Source of the DNA: Bryopsis sp. KO-2023
Taxonomy: Eukaryota > Chlorophyta > Ulvophyceae > Bryopsidales > Bryopsidaceae
DNA: 64,000 bases
Assembly (NCBI GenBank): GCA_030272585.1
Contig: BSYQ01000004.1
Span: 2,790,001 to 2,854,000, forward strand
Reading direction: 5' to 3'
Below, one piece after another: positions 46,029-57,621 of this stretch (position 1 is its first letter; each line of letters starts with the position of its first letter). The translations under genes and the position numbers were made by a program. A model generated the notes under the pieces. It made no database searches and was not told the origin of the DNA. It saw nothing but the letters and a program-made list of their open reading frames with translations.

Positions 46029-49000
46029 ATGCTCCTATCCCGCATCTACGTCTTAACGGACGGGACCGCGCTATCTGAATCACAGTGCACGGGCTTGCTG
46101 GACGTCTTGAACTTGGAGTGCCCCGTCGAAGTGAAGGTAGGGCCATCCTCCGAAACTCCATTATGTCCCCACGGACCCCTCCCCCCTTTTTTCGAAAACC
46201 GAATACCAAACGGCGCCTTGAGAAAACAGCGGGTTATGGCCCCCCCATCGTTGGATGTTGGGGGTGCAAACCCGGTCGATTCAGACGAGGGGTGATTTCG
46301 CATTTGAGTGATGGAGGGGTTTCTGGCTGCAGGAACTGACAACCCCCGTTTCGAGCGTGCTGGTGCGATGGTTGCCGAGCTGGTGTCAAGTTACTTTGGG
46401 GAGTTACGGAGTCGCGCGTCTCGGCGACAAGGAATCGATGAAGGAGCTCGCCTCTGCGAAAGGGGCGACCTTGGTGCTAGCGTCTGGATACAACACACTC
46501 ACGACTGCGATAGAAGTGAGCCCCCTAGCCATCCATTGTTCAATTTACCCCCCACCCCCAAAAACCTGTTTCGATCCATGATGCCAATTCAAGAAAAAAA
46601 TAAAACAAAAAAAGAAAGATTAATGGGGGTTCCAATTCCGTATTCAGATATCCAAATATCCATGCATCGATCCAGGGAGCGTGTCAAAAACTTGAGATGG
46701 TCGGAATGGAACCTGGGAGGAGTGCAAATTTTGTTGAAGTTTGATGCAGTTCTTTTATTTTGTTTTTCCTTGTGGTCTTGTTGTTGATGGAATGGGTCCC
46801 TGGTTCTCAGGCATGTGATCTGTTTGCCTCAGCTGAAGAAGGCACTGGGCGATAAAGCTTTCACCGTGGTGATCGGGCATCCATGCAGCTTCGACTACTC
46901 CCTGTTCGGTCAGTTAAAAAAACAAAAAAAACAAGAAAAGAAAAAAAAGAAGCCTTGGATTATAGCCGGACAAATTTCCAGAGAAAGACAACCGAATGTG
47001 GCTGCTGGCTGTTTCATGATGTGTGTTCGAACGAGTTTCTCACCACCGCTTCGTTTCAATCTTTTCATGCACTTTGTATGAATGTTGGCACAAGAGTGCA
47101 TCTATGATTTGAAATGGGGTGTGTAGGAAGTCAGCATGTGGCCGGATGTGTTGATTGCATCAAAGATTTTTTTTCTTTTCTTTTTTTTCGTTGTTGTGAT
47201 ATTGAGATGTGTTTTTGTGGTGGACCAGATATGGTGATTCTCTCTGGGTTCGAGGTTCTAATGCACTCCGTGGATCCCCTCCCTAAGAATGCGTTTCAAA
47301 CAGAGGTATGCTTGCCAAATACGTATATATAATAATATCTTGTACGTAGATATCCAAATACCTGCACAACTCATCATCTTCTTTTTTCCTGGGTAGAATC
47401 CAAGGGCAGGGGGGAAAAAACAAAAAGGGAAAAAGAACACTCAGCTCGAAAATGAGCCAATCAGGGTGGATTTGCCGTTTGCAAAGGGCAATTTCTGTTT
47501 ATGAAAATAAGAATGAACCCCCCTATTGTTATTTTACAAAACACTGGTGCTGCTTTCGGTTTTTTTTCTTTCTTTCTCAGTAAGGAAAGGTGAAATGATC
47601 GAGAGGAAGGGTTGGATCACGGACTAAAATTGGGGTGGATTTGCGTAGATCTTCTTGAATGAATGTTGAATTTGCATTAAATTGGCAAAACTTGCCCACC
47701 AAAGGATGTAGACATTTTTTTTCTTTTTTAAATATATCCAAGTTTTTTCACATCAATTTCTAACCGGAAGGTCACATCAACTGATGGTACATGGAACATT
47801 GATGGACATTTAATAATAATTATTATTATTGTTCTTATTGTGTTTGTATCTTGTTTGTTTTATTTATCTTTCCCAGGTGTTCTCGTTGTGTTTGTATCTT
47901 TTTTTGTTTTATTTTTCTTTCCCATGTGGGATAGAGACATGAAAAAACAGGATTTGAATTTTTTTTAATAAAATTAATAAATAAGTAGTGGAGGGGGTCT
48001 CTATTTATTTTTTTTCAGGGGTATGTAAACCGTGCAACCTATCAGCAACTTCTTCGAGCGAAGCTGGAATCTGCAGAAACATTGAATGACTTGAGACACC
48101 CTCTTTTGCTTCTCAACTTGGGTGGACCAACAAGTAGGTAGGAGGTTTTGATTTTTATATTAAATTATATTTTTGAAGATGCACGAAAATCATAAAGTTT
48201 TTGAGAAATCGTTTTCAAGACTGGCGTTCAAGAATCGTCTTGGATCAATTTTTTGCGCACAATCTGGGCAGTGTTCTTCTTTCCACCAGGATAGGAAAGG
48301 GGGGGGGGGGGGGGGGGGGGGGTAAAAACTTTGCAAAAAATTCATCCAACTTGCCAACAAAACCGAACTTTGGATTACCGTCATGTATCACCTGAAGGGT
48401 CATATTTTTTTTTTCCCTTTTCAGAGTGGTGTCCGTACGATGAAAAAGTTCTTACTGAGGACTTGGCGAAAATCTGTCAAAATGCCCTGAAATCGGGTGT
48501 GGTGGAGCAAGTTGTGGTGGTATTTTCCGACAGGGCTTCGGAGAAGGTAAGTGGCTGGGGGGAGGGAGTCGGTGAATTAGAAGGAGCAATGCCAAAACAG
48601 CAACGATAAATATCATCCTTTCGATGGCTGGAAATTATTTATCCTGGCTGAAGCAAACTCATGTTTCTGGTGTTTTGAGCCATAATTCAGACTCTGTGCA
48701 CCGTTTTGCCTGGTTCATGAAGCTGTTTGATCAACTCTCATTTTCTGATTGGGGAGGGGGGTTGAGGGGCGAATTCCTATTCTTAGAAAGAAAGAGGCAT
48801 GCATCAGCCATAGGCTAAGCCCAGTCCATTGTCACTGGAAGCACAGCCCTAGCTTCCCAAAAAACTTTTGATTTTTAAATTCGCTCCCCGGTTAGCCGTG
48901 GAACCCACAACACATACATGCCATATGCTGAAACTCGTGGACCATTTTTAGAAAATGGTATGAATGTGTAGGTGCAAGAATTCTATGCAGAGCAGAAATG

Positions 49001-50121
49001 GTTGGACAAGTGGACCGGAGATTTCATCTACATGCTGGCATGGGCTGATCTGGTGGCTGTCAGTGCGGATTCGATTCCGGAGGTACAGCAAACACAGAAA
49101 TAGGCTGTGGGAAATCCTCCATGGGGCTTTTCTGTTTTTTTTGGTGATTTGGCCATTGAGTTTTTGATGAAGCAATGCAGCAGGAACAGGAAACATTGAA
49201 ATGCAAAACAATGGAGTCTCGATTAAATTGTGCAGCAATGCATGCATCTCTCCAAGGATTCTTGCTTTTTTATTTTTTATGTTTTTTGGGAAGGAACACG
49301 ATTGTTAAGATATAAAAAAACCCTGATGCTGTTCGCCATTTTCTCGATTTTCTTCCCCCTCCCCCCCCCCCCCCCTTCCAAGGAAAAAAAAAAAGAAAAG
49401 AAATTGCATTTGACTTGTGACCTAATCATGGTGACAGTGCAGTGAGGTTGCATCCGTGGGCAAGCCGCTGTTTACGATTGCTGAGGAAAGCTGCAGGGCT
49501 TCCCATTCATCCTTGTTCACATTGTTCGAGGCCCGTGGAGTCAGCAAACCCCTGACGAGCGAAAAGTTGGTGGGTTCCGTCGACCAGAAAAAAAACGACC
49601 CCCCGAAATGAAACTGAAAACCCTTCCTTCCAGATCTTGTTTATTTAAAGTGTATTTGGAATAAATATATTCCCATTTATCGCAGGAGATGCAAATAAGT
49701 TTATAAGTTTATTTTATTTTATGTGTCCTCTAGTTGATCGAAGATTCTGAGTCGATTAACAGATTAATTATCTAAATAGATGAAAAGAGAGGTCAATTTA
49801 GTGACTGTAACTTGGAATTCAGGTTGACGCCAGGCTGAGGTCGAGTTATTTTTTTTGTGTTAATGTTTTATGCAACGCGTGCTACCTTCGACCTGACGGA
49901 CCTCGTTTTAAAAAAAAGGGGAAGGGGGGGGGGGGGGGAATGCTGCTTGGTGAAGTTAATCTTATTTCTTGGTACTAATTGGGGGGGGGCTGTGGCAGGC
50001 TAAAAATTCATCGGGTTGGAAATACAAACAGCTGGGAGGTGCCGTGGAAGCTGCGAATGAAGTGGCCGATCGCTTGGCAAAAGCAAAACCCAACGCTGCA
50101 AGGAAATGGTATCGGAGCTGA
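46029..50121 (+). CDS. mitochondrial fission protein ELM1-like, 348 aa, nine exons
   Basis: Exons 46029-46136, 46333-46515, 46833-46908, 47229-47305, 48019-48133, 48425-48546, 48972-49082, 49438-49569 and 49999-50121 sum to 349 codons with all phases consistent. The N-terminus IYVLTDGTALSESQCTGLLD matches the nucleotide-sugar-fold start of the ELM1 (DUF1022) family. Further family features are ATLVLASGYNTLTTAIE, FTVVIGHP, a TYQQLLRAKLE helix, LLLLNLGGP, and LAWADLVAVSADSIPE followed by KPLFTIAEES. In plants ELM1 sits on the mitochondrial surface and recruits the dynamin DRP3 for fission; bacterial members are uncharacterised. There is no strong targeting peptide. Intron 4 is long (about 0.7 kb) and AT-rich, intron 5 holds the 23-G run. 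The family match is from memory of motifs, so a related GT-B protein remains possible. Confidence 0.75.
48300..48322. repeat. poly-G homopolymer, about 23 bases, in intron 5 of the ELM1-like gene
   Basis: Pure G run on the coding strand, lying about 100 bp before the next exon. In RNA it could form a G-quadruplex near the acceptor. Confidence 0.8.
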
Positions 50122-51604
50122 CCCCGTCCTGTTTCTCGATAGAAACAGAAGTAGAGATATGGGCAGCAAGGAGGCTTCATGCGTTTCTGGGTGTTTTTTT
50201 TCTTTTTCTTCCTTTACGTTGATTTATCGAATTCACAAAATGCAGAAAAGGGGGTTCATCGAGTCGGTCGATTTGGAAAGCGGTTCATGTCGGGATTTAT
50301 TTTGGTTTCTGCAATCGACTCTGAACATTGGCAGTTTGTAAAAATCCTGGTTACTTCCAGCAACCCCCCTTTGTTGGGATGAATTGAGGGGAAAAAAATG
50401 CACGCACTTTTTCAAAATGATGAAATCCTTAGGGGGCACTAAGGATATATATATATCCTTGTGTGCCATCTGAACGAGTTTTTTCTTCTTTCCCCCCTCC
50501 ACATTCATGGAGCTATTTTTTTGCGTGGAAGAGGTGAATCATGGTTCGTTCTTGAAGTCTTTTCTTCATGACAGTTTTCTTTTGTGAACAGTTGGAAAGG
50601 GCAGCATGGGGTCAAAATTGCAGGAAACAAGCAATTTTTGGGATGTACTCCCATTTCAAATGGTTGAAATGTGGTGTCTGTCCTGAAGAAACAAAGCACA
50701 AAAATATATATATATATATATATGCCAAATGAACAAATGGATTTGGTTCCTGCACAAGACTGCCTGCAATTTCTTTTAATTTTTCTCTTTTTTTTACTAT
50801 CCAAGACATGTTCAGAATTTTTTTATCTCTATTTTTTTATTTTTTTTATCTTCTTTCTTTCTTCGGATGGGAGTCCTCCCCCGAGGTGCTGCCAAAACGT
50901 GGTCAAAACTCGTCATGTCGTCCGTGCTGTGCATCAATTTGACAGTCTTGACGGCTGTGAACTTTTTTTGATCTCTCAGAAAGCAAAATAGGAATCTTGT
51001 CTTGCTGTGCTGGAAGATGTTATCTGCTGCACAGGATTTACTCTCCCATTAGACGACCAATAAATCTTACATGTATCAAACGTGCAGAGAGACATGCGTT
51101 CTGTTTCATTCCATTTCATTCCATGCAGGGAGGCAATGATATAATCCAGAGCACACCATAAGGCCATACATATCACAAGGCCATAAACTGTTACAAAGCC
51201 ATACATCACAACCCCAAATCGAAAGCATCAAAGATCAACTCATGATACCTCGATGATAACTGTTAACTGTTGGGTATAACAGCTCGTCCAAATATGTTCA
51301 GATATCACAGATTTGTGATATATTGTGGGATGCTGAGATAAGAAGTGCCTCTCCGAAAAATTATCATTTGATTCCCAAAATGTGGGAGTATCTCATGCAC
51401 ACCCAGCTGTCTATAAAATTCTTGCAAACTTGGCTGTTTCCAAAAAATTCTTGCAAAGTTGACATCATAAAAAGTAGGGGGATAATTACCACCACCACCA
51501 CCCTTACACCTTGATAAAACTAAGGGTGAGGCTTTCTTGAAGTCAAATTATATATATATATTCACGATTGCAACCGATCCATAAGAGCGAATTCTGCATT
51601 CCAA
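50122..51604. other. 1.5-kb spacer with AT microsatellites and a short duplicated fragment
   Basis: (AT)n tracts at about 50445-50458 and 50704-50722. A 99-bp fragment, 50862-50960, repeats sequence from 52.44-52.54 kb in inverted orientation. No assigned gene. Confidence 0.45.
50862..50960 (+). repeat. inverted partial copy of the frame at 52443-52544
   Basis: Starts CTTCGGATGGGAGTCCTCCC and ends TTGACAGTCTTGACGGCTGT. It differs from its partner by a 3-bp indel and about two substitutions and keeps the start of the same frame (MGVLPRGAA). Probably a truncated duplicate. Confidence 0.8.
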
Positions 51605-52229
51605 CTACAACCCTCGCTGGTGCTTACGAGATCGACGGAAACGCCTTCCACGGTTTTTGGCACCACCACCACCACCACCTCCTCCTCCACCGCCACCTCC
51701 TCCTCCTCCTCCTCCTCCACCGCCACCTCCTCCGCCGCCGCCGCCTCCACCACCGCCTCCACCACCGCCTCCTCCTCCACCTCCTCCTCCACCTCCGCCG
51801 CCGCCTCCTCCGCCGCCTCCTCCGCCTCCACCACCACCACCACCGCCGCCACCACCACCACCACCACCGCCGCCGCCTCCTCCACCACCGCCGCCGCCTC
51901 CTCCACCGCCGCCGCCTGGTGGAACAAATGGCAGCGAACTACCACCGCCACCTCCGCCACCACCACCTCCTGAAAGAAGTTTGCGCTTGGAACGGGACCC
52001 TACAATTTCTAATCACCACAAAACACTGATCATTATCAGTCCGCTGTACACGAAATGACGATCTGAACAAAGGCGCAAGCCGTCATGAATAGCGGGCACA
52101 ACATAGAAGAGGATAACAAAGAGCTCATCGGCAGTTGTGAACTTCAGGTAGGTTCGCACCGTCGCGTTCAGCATGCACCACAGAAAGTGCCAACGCCACG
52201 ACGAGCGCGGCGGCAATAATCTTCGTCAT
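51605..52229 (-). CDS. secreted glycine-rich protein with basic C-terminal tail, about 144 aa
   Basis: Two exons: 52160-52229 and 51605-51969, joined at a GTGCGA donor and a CTTTCAG acceptor in matching phase. The first encodes a clear signal peptide (MTKIIAAALVVALALSVVHA) and four more residues. The second begins with about ten Gly, then SSLPFVPP, then an unbroken run of about 85 Gly, and ends AKNRGRRFRRSRKHQRGL and a stop. This frame is read as GGT/GGA/GGC, whereas the opposite strand gives a polyproline frame (51657-52058) with no signal sequence. I prefer the minus-strand model because signal peptide, splice sites, phase and stop all agree. A cell-wall, lorica or mucilage role is inference. 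Repeat length may vary between copies or assemblies. Confidence 0.65.
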
Positions 52230-52271
52230 CTTGAACTACGCGGCAGACTTTTTCCTGAATCCACTTGTTTT

Positions 52272-52538
52272 CTATGGAACTCGTTTTCCAATTGGAATGA
52301 TCTTTCCCACAGGCTTTGTTCGGTCTTTGCTTGTTTTGGCAAATGCTCCGCGCGAGGGGTATTTCAAGCCGAACCCCCTCTCGCGCGAGTTGACGTTCTG
52401 AGTGAACAAACCCCAGATCTCTTGCGAAAAGGTGAGCTGGCCCACAGCCGTCAAGACTGTCAAATCGATGCACAGCACGGACGACATGACGAGTTTTGAC
52501 CACGTGTGGATGGCAGCACCTCGGGGGAGGACTCCCAT
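52272..52538 (-). CDS. hypothetical 88-aa frame upstream of the glycine-rich gene
   Basis: Starts MGVLPRGAAIHTWSKLVMSS and has a hydrophobic N-terminal third. Its first third is duplicated at 50.86 kb. No family recognised and no splice support. It could be an upstream frame in the 5' leader of the glycine-rich gene or a separate small gene. Confidence 0.3.
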   Translation of the reverse strand: MGVLPRGAAIHTWSKLVMSSVLCIDLTVLTAVGQLTFSQEIWGLFTQNVNSRERGFGLKYPSRGAFAKTSKDRTKPVGKIIPIGKRVP

Positions 52539-54188
52539 CCGAAGGAATTGTCGCACAAGGTGTCTTGACCTTTGATTTGGGGGTTGCACTGCTCAGCCAG
52601 ACACACTCCATTGTGGCGATGGGGGGTAGCAGTGACGGCGGCGTCCGCCGTGGAGGTGCACTTTGCCCTTTGCGCTCATGGTTTTGGGGTTTTGCTTCTC
52701 CTGTGCGATGTCTGCAACCTGGTGCGCTTTGGGTCGCTTCCTACCCTCCACAGTCGAGGCCGTGAGTTCAAAAGATCGATCCATAGATCGATCGGCCTGG
52801 TAACATCTGGTTGCATTCAGGGCGATGGTACTGCTGAGGGTGAACCGAATCCAGATACTGGCAGGGGTTTGGGTAAGTTGGTCACAATGCCAACATGTTG
52901 TACAACAGGAAGAAATTTGCATTGCTTTTGGGAAGGCTGAGGGGAACCCTGCTATCAGGGTTCAACAGCAAATCCGTCCTTAATCAATCGAACAATCTTT
53001 TCTCTATGTGTGCCCTCATCATTTCCTGCAGATTTTGCTGTCCAGGGAGTGATCGATACCATGGCATGGTGGCGGGAACGACTCCGAAGCAATGTCTATA
53101 GAAAAGGGGATGGGAAGTTCTCTGTGACACGGAGGATGACCTCGTTATGGACAATATATCTCTGATCGATGCATCTATCACTTTCCAACGGTGGTGGTGC
53201 CTTCTCGATTGCTCGTCTGCACCTGTTGCTGGTTGGAGGAATTCAAAAATTGAAAAAAGAGATTAAATCACTCGACGTTATGTTTTTGTGGTAGATGCCT
53301 GAGGATGAGGGGGATATGGATGAGGGGGTGGTCGGTGAGGGTGAGGAAGAGAATCTGGATGAAAAACAAAAGGATGAACCCAATGGTCATGTTCACAATG
53401 TAGAACTCACCTCGGAGGAAGAAATGTTGGAAGAAGAGTGAGTTGCTGGCATATAGATTTTTCTTTGTAAATGAATGAACAATAGAAAGAATTCTTGGTG
53501 CAATTTTTGTGATTAGCAGCTGCCACGAGAATCGATGGAGTGTTCCAAACCCAATTTTTGTAATTCGATGTTTGTTTGTTTGTTCCAGAAACACGAAAAT
53601 TTAATTTTGGAGAGCATTAATTCTGGTAGCAGACAGCACTGAAAACGCCTAATTCGGTCTGGCCGGAGCTTGTGAAGAAAAAGAGAAGATGCGCTTGTGC
53701 GCAATTTGTGTGTCGCAGCGCATCGTGTCCCCAAAATACCACTTCCCTTCAAGCTTGTCTCGGGGGGAATCGTCAGCACTCCAGTTTTCCAACGCCGCCA
53801 AAAATCGGGTTGATCACCTCCACAGTCGCAAACGGCCTTCCCCTTCCCCGACGCGGGTTTGGTCAAGACAACCGCGAGCCTGCCCATCCGACTTCATCGG
53901 ATTTTGGCTTGTGTTGCGTTCGAATGGGTGCTGTGCCCATCTGCGAGTCGCGCTAGACAATTGTTTGCAAACAATTCGCCCTTCCAATTGGAAGGGCGAA
54001 GAAATGGGGAGTAGCAATAGCCTCAAGCGTGCGATTGGGGATCCTGATGTTGTTCGAATTGGCGTCGCTGCGGACATTCGGTGTAAGCAGGCCACTTGGG
54101 ATGAAACCGTGTTGGTGAGGCGAAACATGGAGGTTTCCGGACGAACTGCCGGTGGGTCTGGGAAAGTTTACATATCGATTGGGGGGAT

Positions 54189-54590
54189 GTGAACAAGGCT
54201 GTGGTGGCTGAAAAGGGTGCCGTTTTTCTCCTGCATGACTCGATCATCTACCAAGACGACATGGGGATCGGTGGACTCGACGTGCCTTTCATCAAATCAA
54301 GGAAAGAGGCGACGGTCGTGCTGGCTGGAGTGGTGATGCACGTGAGATCTTCTCCTCTGCCGATGGATTCTTACAACGACATTGCTGGCCTGCTGTCTCG
54401 ACCACAATTTTTGGCCAATGGTCAAAGAACATCTCCCTTGGGTCATACTGCTATTTTGGCCGAAGACCTTGGTTTCTGGAAGCCGGTAGTCAATTCCTTT
54501 TGGCAGATCTGTAACATAGTTTTCGATTGCTCATTTCACGAAGATCATCAATATTTTAAAGATGGTGTGGCTGTTGCTGCCTGTGGCTGA
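54189..54590 (+). CDS. unrecognised coding-like frame, about 134 residues
   Basis: Residue use is protein-like (KEATVVLAGVVMHVRSSPLP, GHTAILAEDLGFWKPVVNSF) and it follows another plausible frame starting MGSSNSLKR at 54004. The two are in different phases, with no intron of usable length between them, so this may be a decayed gene or I may have missed a splice. Function unknown. Confidence 0.3.
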   Translation: MNKAVVAEKGAVFLLHDSIIYQDDMGIGGLDVPFIKSRKEATVVLAGVVMHVRSSPLPMDSYNDIAGLLSRPQFLANGQRTSPLGHTAILAEDLGFWKPVVNSFWQICNIVFDCSFHEDHQYFKDGVAVAACG

Positions 54591-56649
54591 TTGATCAACA
54601 GGCCAATTCACTGCACTGTTTTTCTTGGTGGTAGACAATGTGGCGGGCAGCATAGACACAGTAAATTTGAGTGACCAGGTGGGCAAAGACACCACGATTA
54701 ATTTTCCTTGAGGGGGAAAATTGTGTTGGATGGGTTGATGAATAGAATTGCTTTTTGTGCAATCGATGGTGGGGCAATGATCCTGTCATGAAAGCATGCA
54801 ATAAAGGACTTCTTTTTGTGGTAATCGTCCTGAGATGACTTCTTGTTGAAGCAGGGTCCATGGTGGAAAATCAATACTCTGCCGGCTGGATCTTTGTGAA
54901 ACAATTTATAGGGCTCTTTGAGAATGGCTTTTTGTGGAACCAATTATATTTGGTTCCAATTATATTATATTTGGTCCTGTTCTCGGTGTAACTTGGTAGC
55001 AATTGTCGAGATTTTTTTTTGGTGGGGAAAGAAGTCAGGAAGGGGGCGAGGAAAGTGCACAAGTGCTGGGATCATCTACGTCGTTTGATGCAGTCCAGGT
55101 TGATTTTTTTTTCCCATTTCGAAAGAAAAAGATGCTGGAAGCCGGCCACAACAGCCAATAGGTTACCCTGAATGTCTCAAGATATTCAGGGGTGCTCGGG
55201 AGTAGAAATTGCCGAGAAACATAAAAAAAAAGGGAAAATTTCACTTTTTCTCACGTTAGAGGGGAAGGGAGCGGAAGCCACCAGAATGAGAGGACCCATC
55301 GCACTCTCGACAGTAGGTATGTTGAGCACAGCAATTGATTGACTGGCTTATAAGGAGTGTTCATTGAGATCAGGGCGATTTTTGTTGCTGAGGTTTTTCC
55401 CCCAGAACAAAGATTACAGGCGATTTCTAATTCATCGATTTCGTATCTGGTCGGTTTTCCAGTTGCTTTTCAAACCATCTTGCTCTTCCCAAACTGCTTG
55501 ACCATCCCTTGCATTTCGCCTTCCCAAACTCCTTGACCATCCCTTGCATTTCGCCTTCAGTTTATATATTGACATGGTGGTCGATCCCAATTTTGATTTC
55601 TTTGATGCTGCTGGCAAATTTGCAGCTCATCCTTGCTCTAAATCACATTCACCTGGAAGAAATAAAAAGAGCATCGATTATAGCATACCTGCTGGCACCA
55701 TTCACATCCCCCTTTTTTTTGTCTGCATGTACATCGTTTCAGAAGCCTACCTCCAAGATGTCCTTTTCCCACCCTCGTGCTCCGATCCGTTGATATTGCC
55801 CACGTCCACTGGCTACATTTGGAAGCGCTTGAGATTGATGTTTTTTTTTATAGCCTCCAATTTGGTGTTCCCCCCTTCATATTCGAGTTTCACAAAGTGT
55901 ATGCATGTCTGTCATAGGCCCAAGGTAAACTGCAGAAACAGGGGCAGAGGTCCACGGAGGGCCACTTTTCTTTCTGTTCGTTGCATCCTTGGAGAAATCC
56001 ATCAGGAATGCGATCGCCATGTTGAGATGGAGTTCCTCGGTTGCTTTCATAAGCTGTGGGACAAAAAAGGCACATGTGTGGGTACGTGCTTGCTTTTGAT
56101 TTCGAAAGCAACAGGTGGTGCTTGTTGGCTGTTTTGTAGAGGATTCGTTCTAAACCAGGAAAAAAAAAACATGTACGATCTGTTGTGAAAACTAGTTTTC
56201 GAAATATCCATATACAGCTTTTTCGTTTTGTTTTTGTTGGCAATCACGCTGAAAAATCACCTTAGACGTTACTCAACTTGATTTCAAACACATTGAACAC
56301 TGACAGAAACAGTAAACAGAGGTGGAAGTCTTCACGCGTTTATTTTCCCCTTAAAACTCTCGAAACTTGTTTTTATTTGTCTCCCTGTTTTTGTTTTTGT
56401 TTTTAAAGGAACAATGGATCCTTTACATGTGTTTTTCCTTGCTGAGAAAAAGAAAACAGAAAGAGGGGAGAATGGCTGCTCCATGAAGAGTTCGAATGCT
56501 TCGTTTTGACTCGGGTTTTATTTTCGAAACTGAGCAGGTCGATCGTGAACATCACAGCAAGCATTGTTTCTTCATGGGATGGATGGAGCAGAAAAAAAAA
56601 AACACCAGGAGTTGCTGGACTCACCTCAAACATCCACCACCATTAGCAT

Positions 56650-56735
56650 CTGCTTTTTGAGCAAAGGGAATCGGCATCGTGCTTCCCGATGTCATCCAGG
56701 TGAGTAACCCACATTCCCTTTGCTCATTTTTTGCT
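56650..56735. repeat. short inverted repeat around GAGCAAAGGGAAT
   Basis: TTTTTGAGCAAAGGGAAT near 56655 faces ATTCCCTTTGCTCATTTTT near 56714, with a loop of about 40 bases. Confidence 0.6.
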
Positions 56736-57621
56736 CGAGGTATAGCGACGGTTCAGAGGCTGCCATCTCAACTTTTCTTCCGCCATGGATAAAAAAACAA
56801 ACGCAGATTCAGCTTTTTTTCAGTGCAAATATCAATAAACATAAGGACTTTCCACCCCACTCCCAGAGATAAAAATGGAAAAACCTGAAGGGAGAATTAA
56901 AAAAATGAACATGTAGTTGCACCTGGTTCATCATTTTTCCTTCAAGAAATCTCCCTGCAAATTCTTGAAAACAAAATGCTCGTATCTCGAACCCGTTCCC
57001 AGTCCTTCGCAGAATGGTTTGCAACGAGGGCTCCTCCGTGGCTCACCACCCCCAAATCATGCAGAACCTAGCGCAAAAGAAAAAAATTGAATGTATAGAG
57101 AATTCAAGTAATGTAATCTTCCATTTATTTAAATGTTGCACTGACTTTGTGATCTGTTTAGGCAGCCTCTCTTTCCTGAGGCTTCCAGGCAAACCATTTG
57201 TCACTGCCATATATATATATATATATGGGGAGGTGGAGACAAAGTTGGAACGTATATTGAAGTGTCGACTGTGGAACGACTTTAACATGCAGGAGCACCT
57301 TTTCTCAGGTATATTATTCTTAATCGTACCCTCAACAGAAATGCAACTTTCTTTTTTTTGCCTCAGTGTGATGTGTATTAAGAGCATAATTTCTATTTCC
57401 AGCCAGAAACGTTTGAGATAGTCTCAAACTGGGTGAGGATAGCAAAAAACAGAAACACACAAGAATTACCTAAACAAGGAAAAAGTAATTTTTAGATAAT
57501 CTAAAGTTGCGTCTTTCAATGCCCTGCATTTCCAAAAATTAAACCCATAAAAAAAGCTTGGTTTCCAGAGTGATTCCACAATAAGTTTGAGAAGCTTACT
57601 TTTATCGCACTTACCTGGAAC

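Larger units (their letters stand above)
52539..57621. other. 5-kb accessory region with exon-like islands but no recognised gene
   Basis: Islands with a coding look: 53030-53100 (DFAVQGVIDTMAWWRERLRS after a CTGCAG acceptor), 53295-53437 (acidic, MPEDEGDMDEGVVGEGEEEN, ending at a GTGAGT donor), 54005-54150 (MGSSNSLKRAIGDPDVVRIG) and 54189-54590 (GAVFLLHDSIIYQDDMGIGG). They are all plus strand and may belong to one gene, but I could not chain them in phase. A 214-codon frame at 55544-56188 is open yet unrecognised. A short tandem repeat (CCCTTGCATTTCGCCTTC, two copies) lies at 55500-55560. An (AT)n tract is at 57210-57225. Confidence 0.35.

Noticed and set aside
51657-52058. Polyproline open frame on the plus strand
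   Set aside because: It mirrors the polyglycine frame on the minus strand, which has a signal peptide, a phase-matched intron and a stop. The Pro frame has none of these.
55544-56188. 214-codon plus frame as a gene
   Set aside because: Open but with Cys/Phe-rich composition, no splice pattern and no recognisable motif; kept only as an unassigned island.
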